DNA of 18,392 bases from JANWWM01 sp046292465. GTDB lineage: Bacteria; Bacteroidota; Chlorobiia; Chlorobiales; Thermochlorobacteraceae. The notes under the pieces are model-generated. The model was not told the DNA's origin, made no database searches, and saw only the letters and a program-made list of their open reading frames with translations. Each line of letters opens with the position of its first letter. Position 1 is the stretch's first letter. The stretch lies in assembly GCA_046292465.1 (NCBI GenBank), contig JBKBRB010000030.1, positions 1 to 18,392 on the forward strand. The letters run 5' to 3'. A program made the translations under genes and the position numbers. Below are positions 14,502-18,392 of this stretch, piece by piece.

Positions 14502-15347
14502 TCATGCGCGCTTTCTCTTCTTTTCTTGCTTTTTGGCTTGTTCCCAAAACTCGTCAAGTTCTTCCATCGAGAAGTCGCTCCACGATTTGCCGCTCTTCTG
14601 CACCGCCGCCTCCACCGCTTGAAATCGCCTTGAAAATTTCTCCGTCATTTTGCGTAGCGCATCTTCGGGATTGACTTTCAGGAATCGGCTCAAATTGACG
14701 AGCGTAAAGAGCACATCGCCAAGTTCTTCTTCACGCGCTTTTTGGGTTTTAGCGCGGCGCAGTTCTGAAAGTTCTTCGTTTAATTTTTCCCAAACGCCGT
14801 CGGCATGTTTCCAATCAAATGCAACGCCTGCCGCTTTTTCCTGCACGCGATAAGCGCGCAAAAGTTCAGGCATCGCACGCGGCACACCGTCCAAAACCGA
14901 CTTGCGCCCTTCTTTCATTTTGAGCTTTTCCCAGTTGACTTTGACGGCAGATTCATCGCGCGCAATTTCGCTTCCAAACACGTGCGGATGGCGAAAGATG
15001 AGTTTCTCTGCAATCGCGTCCAACACATCATCAATCGTGAATGCCTTGCGCTCCGCCGCCAATATGCTCTGAAAGCAAATATGAAGCAGAATATCGCCCA
15101 ACTCTTTTTTGAGTTCTTGTTCATCTTTTGCATCGACGGCGTGAATCATTTCATAAACTTCTTCGAGCGTTAAATGCACGAGCGAATCAGGCGTTTGCTT
15201 TCTATCCCACGGGCAATCCGTGCGCAAGAGCGAAACAATTTCAACCAATCGCTCAAACTTTTCGCCGGTCGCCTTTGGCACATCGCTTTCCAACCGCTTT
15301 TTTAGACGCGCCTTGCCCGTGTTGGACAATTTTTTCGCTTTCATCAT
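14502..15347 (-). CDS. mazG: Nucleoside triphosphate pyrophosphohydrolase MazG
   Basis: A 281-residue MazG protein, an all-alpha NTP pyrophosphatase that hydrolyses (d)NTPs to the monophosphate and pyrophosphate and is often linked to house-cleaning of damaged nucleotides. Both tandem MazG domains are visible. The first has LRTDCPWDRKQTPDSL, then EEVYE (Glu62, Glu63, Glu66) and KELGD (Glu82, Asp85), the magnesium-binding acidic set. The second has EELSE (191-195) and EEELGD (Glu208, Asp211). An N-terminal basic extension of about 25 residues precedes the first domain. The C-terminus is lysine-rich. ATG 15347 is followed at once by a second ATG (15344), so either may be used. The gene is divergent from rlmD across 92 bases. 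Confidence 0.95.
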   Translation of the reverse strand: MMKAKKLSNTGKARLKKRLESDVPKATGEKFERLVEIVSLLRTDCPWDRKQTPDSLVHLTLEEVYEMIHAVDAKDEQELKKELGDILLHICFQSILAAERKAFTIDDVLDAIAEKLIFRHPHVFGSEIARDESAVKVNWEKLKMKEGRKSVLDGVPRAMPELLRAYRVQEKAAGVAFDWKHADGVWEKLNEELSELRRAKTQKAREEELGDVLFTLVNLSRFLKVNPEDALRKMTEKFSRRFQAVEAAVQKSGKSWSDFSMEELDEFWEQAKKQEKKRKRA

Positions 15348-15439
15348 TCGTTCTGTGTTTCGTGATTTTTTACCAGCGACAAAATAACGCGCTTACATCA
15401 TATCTTAACTTTTTCAACCACCTTAACGCCATCGCGTCA

Positions 15440-16876
15440 ATGTATCAAAAAGGACAAACCATTATCGCCACGCTTTCAGACCTTGCCGAAGACGATAAAT
15501 GCTACGCCAAATTGCCCGACGGCATGAGCGTTTTTATTCGCGGCACACTTGCCATTGGCGACACTGTCGAAGCCACGATTTACAAAGCCAAAAAGTCTTA
15601 CCTCGAAGCCCAATTCACCAAACTGCTTTCGCCTTCGCCCTTGCGCACCGAACCCAAATGCGACGTCTTCGGCATCTGCGGCGGATGCAAGTGGCAACAT
15701 CTCGACTATCACGCGCAACTCCAACAAAAAAACAAACAAGTGTTCGACGCGCTCACGCACATCGGCGGCTTTCGCAACATTCAAATGCTTGAACCGATTG
15801 GCGCAACAGCGATTTATCACTACCGAAACAAAGTGGATTTTTCGCTCTCGACCTCGCGCTACCTTCTGCCAAACGAACTCCACGCGCCGCGCTCCGACAA
15901 GCGAACCGACTTCGCGCTTGGCTTTCACGCGCCACAGCGATACGACAAAGTCATCGACATTGAGCAGTGCCACATCGCGCCCGAAGAAGCAAATCTTGTC
16001 TTAAATGCCGTCCGAACCTTTGCGCTCAACCGCCGCCTCACCATTTACGACACGCACACGCACAAAGGTTTTCTACGAAATCTTGTCGTCCGAAAAGCCT
16101 TTCGCACAAAGCAACTCATGGTCAATCTCGTTACCAGTTGGCACGACGCCTCGCTCATGAATCAACTGCTGACTGTCCTGCACGACGCGCTCGGCGCATC
16201 GCTGACCACATTCGTCAATAACATTTCTACCAAGAAAAACACGGTTGCTTTTGGCGAAGAAGAATTCGTGATTTTCGGCAGTGGATTTATCACCGAGCAA
16301 TTAGGAGATTATCATTTCAAAATTTCTGCCAACTCCTTTTTTCAAACCAACAGCGAACAAGCCGAACGGCTCTACGAAACCGTGCGCGACTTTGCAGGAT
16401 TGAGCGGAAACGAAACGGTCTATGACCTTTACTGTGGCACAGGCTCAATTTCGATTTTCATTTCAAAGCAGTGTCAAAAAGTTTTGGGAATCGAGCTCGT
16501 TGAAAGTGCCGTTCAAGACGCCATCACCAACGCCACCGATAACGGCATTACGAATTGCACATTCCAACAATTAGACTTAATGAAGTTTGAAACGCTTCGC
16601 AATGAACTTGAATCCTTTGGCAGGCCTGATGTGGTCATCACTGACCCGCCGCGCGCAGGCATGCACCCAAAAGCCGTTCAAACGATGCTTCAATTTGCAC
16701 CGAAGAAAATTGTCTATGTCAGTTGCAACCCTGCAAGTTTAGCGCGCGACGGCAAGATGATTTGCGACAGCGGCATGTATCGTCTGGTGAAAGTGAGAGC
16801 CGTTGATATGTTTCCGCACACCAATCACATTGAAAGCGTAGCACTTTTTGAAACCATCAATTCTGAAAGCAGATGA
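15440..16876 (+). CDS. rlmD: 23S rRNA (uracil-5-)-methyltransferase RlmD/RumA type
   Basis: A 478-residue TrmA/RlmD-family enzyme that makes 5-methyluridine in rRNA using SAM. An N-terminal TRAM RNA-binding domain covers about residues 1-60. The 4Fe-4S ligands are Cys74, Cys80 and Cys83 (CDVFGICGGC) and Cys177. The SAM motif is DLYCGTGS (329-336), with FFQTN at 300-304. DPPRAGMHP (402-410) follows, and VSCNPASLARD carries the nucleophile Cys429; Glu465 in HTNHIE is the likely general base. Which uracil is modified cannot be told: 1939-type, 747-type, or both as in some bacteria. I chose ATG 15440 because MYQKGQTIIATL starts the TRAM domain. The frame is open back to 15128, but that part lies opposite mazG. 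Its TGA overlaps the next ATG by four bases. Confidence 0.93.
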   Translation: MYQKGQTIIATLSDLAEDDKCYAKLPDGMSVFIRGTLAIGDTVEATIYKAKKSYLEAQFTKLLSPSPLRTEPKCDVFGICGGCKWQHLDYHAQLQQKNKQVFDALTHIGGFRNIQMLEPIGATAIYHYRNKVDFSLSTSRYLLPNELHAPRSDKRTDFALGFHAPQRYDKVIDIEQCHIAPEEANLVLNAVRTFALNRRLTIYDTHTHKGFLRNLVVRKAFRTKQLMVNLVTSWHDASLMNQLLTVLHDALGASLTTFVNNISTKKNTVAFGEEEFVIFGSGFITEQLGDYHFKISANSFFQTNSEQAERLYETVRDFAGLSGNETVYDLYCGTGSISIFISKQCQKVLGIELVESAVQDAITNATDNGITNCTFQQLDLMKFETLRNELESFGRPDVVITDPPRAGMHPKAVQTMLQFAPKKIVYVSCNPASLARDGKMICDSGMYRLVKVRAVDMFPHTNHIESVALFETINSESR

Positions 16877-18273
16877 AACTTACTTTTTACGGCGCGACGC
16901 GCGGCGTAACCGGCTCGTCGCACTTGCTCACGGTGAATGGCAAACGCATTTTGCTCGATTGCGGCTTGTTTCAAGGCAGGCGAAGCGAATCGATTGCGCT
17001 CAATCGCAATTTTCCATTTAAGCCAAAAGAGATTGACGCGGTTGTGTTATCGCACGCGCACACCGACCACAGCGGACGCTTGCCGCTTCTCGTCAAAGAA
17101 GGTTTTACGGGCAACATTTATGCGACCGCCGCCACACGCGACCTTGCCGTCGTCATGCTTCAAGACACGGCATTTCTTCAACAGCGCGACGCCGAGTTCA
17201 TCTCAAAAAAACATGCGCGTAAAAATCTGCCGCCCGTCGAGCCGCTCTACACCGTTGAAGACGCACAGCTTGCCACCGAACAATTTTTCGCCTTGCCTTA
17301 TCACCGAACCCTTGCCATCAGCGACGGCGTCGAGCTGACGTTCTACAACTCGGGGCACATTCTCGGCTCGTCAATCGTTGTGCTCGACTTGAAAGAAAAA
17401 CACAAGCACATTCGCTTTGCCTTCACTGGCGATTTAGGCAGACCGCATACGCCGATTCTCAAAGACCCTGAATTTTGCGGCGATGTGCATTACCTCGTAA
17501 CCGAAAGCACTTACGGCAATCGCTTGCACAAACCCAAAGACGAAGTCGAGCGCATTTTAACCGACGTGATTGAACGCGCTTATCGGCGAAATGGTAAAAT
17601 TTTGATTCCTGCTTTTAGCGTCGGGCGCACACAAGAACTCCTCTACTTTTTCAATCAACTTTACCACGCAGGCAAAATGCCCAAAGACATGCCAATTTTT
17701 CTCGATAGCCCACTTGCGCAAGACGTTACAAATGTTTATCGCTATCACCCCGAATGTTTTGACAAAGAAATGAACCGCTTGATTGCCGACGACAAACACC
17801 CGCTTCACTTGGAAAATGTTGCCTACACACGCACCGCCGAAGATTCCAAAAAACTCAACGACTACCACAAGCCTTGCATCATTATGGCTGGTTCAGGCAT
17901 GGCAGAAGGCGGCAGAATTACGCATCACCTTGCCAACAACATCGAGAATCCAAACACCACCATTCTCATCGTTGGCTACATGGCGGAAAACACGCTGGGG
18001 CGGAAAATTTTAGAGCGCGAACCCGAAGTCAACATCTTCGGCGAGCCGTTCAAAGTAAGAGCCGAAATCGTGGTGATGAACAACTTTTCTGCGCACGCCG
18101 ATAGAGCCGAACTCTTGGATTACATCGGTAAGTTCAGCCGAAACGAGATGCGCCACATTTTCCTTGTGCATGGCGAAGACGCCGCAACCGAAAGTCTGCG
18201 CGACGGCTTAAAATCGATTGGCTTCACCCATGTGGAAATTCCTTCTCAATCTCAATCGTTTGAACTGACCTAA
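16873..18273 (+). CDS. Beta-CASP metallo-beta-lactamase RNA-processing-type hydrolase
   Basis: A 466-residue MBL-fold protein with a beta-CASP insertion, like the bacterial homologues of CPSF73 and RNase J-type nucleases. Zinc ligands are in SHAHTDHSG (His61, His63, Asp65, His66), NSGHILGS (His162) and TGDLG (Asp187). The beta-CASP motif A acidic residue is Glu211 in ESTYGNR. IPAFSVGRTQELL is also conserved. Motif B is around GSGMAEGGRITHH (His351), and the last histidines are in FSAHADR (His408) and FLVHGE (His433). No KH or exonuclease C-terminal extension is present, so an endonuclease like the short bacterial enzymes is the safest guess; the RNA target is unknown. ATG 16873 overlaps the rlmD stop in ATGA, so the two are translationally coupled. 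Confidence 0.93.
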   Translation: MKLTFYGATRGVTGSSHLLTVNGKRILLDCGLFQGRRSESIALNRNFPFKPKEIDAVVLSHAHTDHSGRLPLLVKEGFTGNIYATAATRDLAVVMLQDTAFLQQRDAEFISKKHARKNLPPVEPLYTVEDAQLATEQFFALPYHRTLAISDGVELTFYNSGHILGSSIVVLDLKEKHKHIRFAFTGDLGRPHTPILKDPEFCGDVHYLVTESTYGNRLHKPKDEVERILTDVIERAYRRNGKILIPAFSVGRTQELLYFFNQLYHAGKMPKDMPIFLDSPLAQDVTNVYRYHPECFDKEMNRLIADDKHPLHLENVAYTRTAEDSKKLNDYHKPCIIMAGSGMAEGGRITHHLANNIENPNTTILIVGYMAENTLGRKILEREPEVNIFGEPFKVRAEIVVMNNFSAHADRAELLDYIGKFSRNEMRHIFLVHGEDAATESLRDGLKSIGFTHVEIPSQSQSFELT

Positions 18274-18282
18274 CAGGATAGC

Positions 18283-18392
18283 ATGCACACCGACAAACTC
18301 ATTTACCTGCTTTTGCAACTTGTGCCGCAAGGCTTCTTCACGCTCATCGGCAGAGACCCAAACGACGCCTCGCGCTACGACTTCAAATCCGT
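18283..18392 (+). CDS. DUF2887 (Rpn-like) protein, N-terminal fragment
   Basis: The first 36 codons of a gene that runs off the right edge. The start MHTDKLIYLLLQLVPQGFF followed by TLIGRDPNDASRYDFKSV closely resembles the opening of DUF2887 proteins (xxTDxxFYxLFQxxPxxFFELIG, then Y-x-F-x-SV, from memory). These are Rpn/PD-(D/E)XK nuclease relatives, common in cyanobacteria and green bacteria and often annotated as putative transposases. The catalytic core lies beyond the edge, so activity cannot be judged. An AGGA at 18275-18278, four bases before the ATG, is a reasonable ribosome-binding site. It is nine bases after the beta-CASP stop, so it is probably in the same transcript. Confidence 0.7.
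   Translation, partial: MHTDKLIYLLLQLVPQGFFTLIGRDPNDASRYDFKS

Noticed and set aside
15128..15439. Open frame extending rlmD by 104 codons upstream
   Set aside because: It lies opposite the mazG coding sequence, and the TRAM domain begins at MYQKGQTIIATL from ATG 15440. The upstream codons look like an antisense shadow.
1..18392. CRISPR arrays, insertion sequences, phage genes
   Set aside because: No regular direct repeats, terminal inverted repeats, transposase or phage structural motifs were seen on reading both strands. The only mobile-type hint is the DUF2887 fragment at the right edge.

Overview
The window looks like a piece of bacterial chromosome from the Bacteroidota/Chlorobiota (FCB) lineage. 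The evidence is threefold. Several intergenic gaps carry a TAnnTTTG-type -7 promoter element, the form described for Bacteroidota; two gaps also have a TTTG-like -33 element at the usual spacing. Shine-Dalgarno sites are weak or absent before many starts. Gene families such as an M16 two-half protease, an LptF/LptG permease, RlmD and a prokaryotic beta-CASP protein fit this group. A green-sulfur-type relative (Chlorobi, Chloroherpeton-like) is my best guess, made from family recognition only and without any search.

Layout. (1) Bases 1-3630, minus strand: a very tight four-gene unit encoding a GalT/HIT-like DUF4921 protein, an alpha/beta hydrolase, a Wzx-type flippase and the start of a SAM methyltransferase cut by the window edge. 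Stop-to-start gaps are only 1 to about 9 bases. (2) 3708-4655, minus: an orphan ABC-type substrate-binding lipoprotein. It is divergent from (3) the plus-strand run 4810-10790: a secreted M16 zinc protease, the GTPase EngB/YsxC, glycogen synthase GlgA and an AcuC-like histone-deacetylase-family hydrolase. (4) 10820-14030, minus: an LptF/LptG-type permease, a membrane-anchored DUF218/YdcF-like protein and an exported CrtC/AttH lipocalin-like protein, which look like an envelope operon. (5) 14105-14463, minus: three tRNA genes, Arg(ACG), Arg(TCG) and a Glu-like tRNA with an abnormal anticodon loop. (6) mazG on the minus strand, divergent from (7) rlmD, a beta-CASP metallo-beta-lactamase protein and the first 36 codons of a DUF2887 (Rpn-like) protein on the plus strand.

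Most genes are housekeeping or envelope functions, and no insertion sequence, phage gene or CRISPR array is visible. No stretch longer than about 155 bases is free of a gene.

The two most unusual signals are not protein genes. The first is a dense cluster of consensus DnaA boxes (12395-12607) lying over the 5' end of the DUF218-like gene and the gap before it, far from any dnaA in view. The second is the tRNA-Glu-like gene (14388-14463), whose anticodon arm has two extra nucleotides. The four-gene unit at the left edge is the best candidate for a poorly described protein system, probably one concerned with a glycan or glycolipid.
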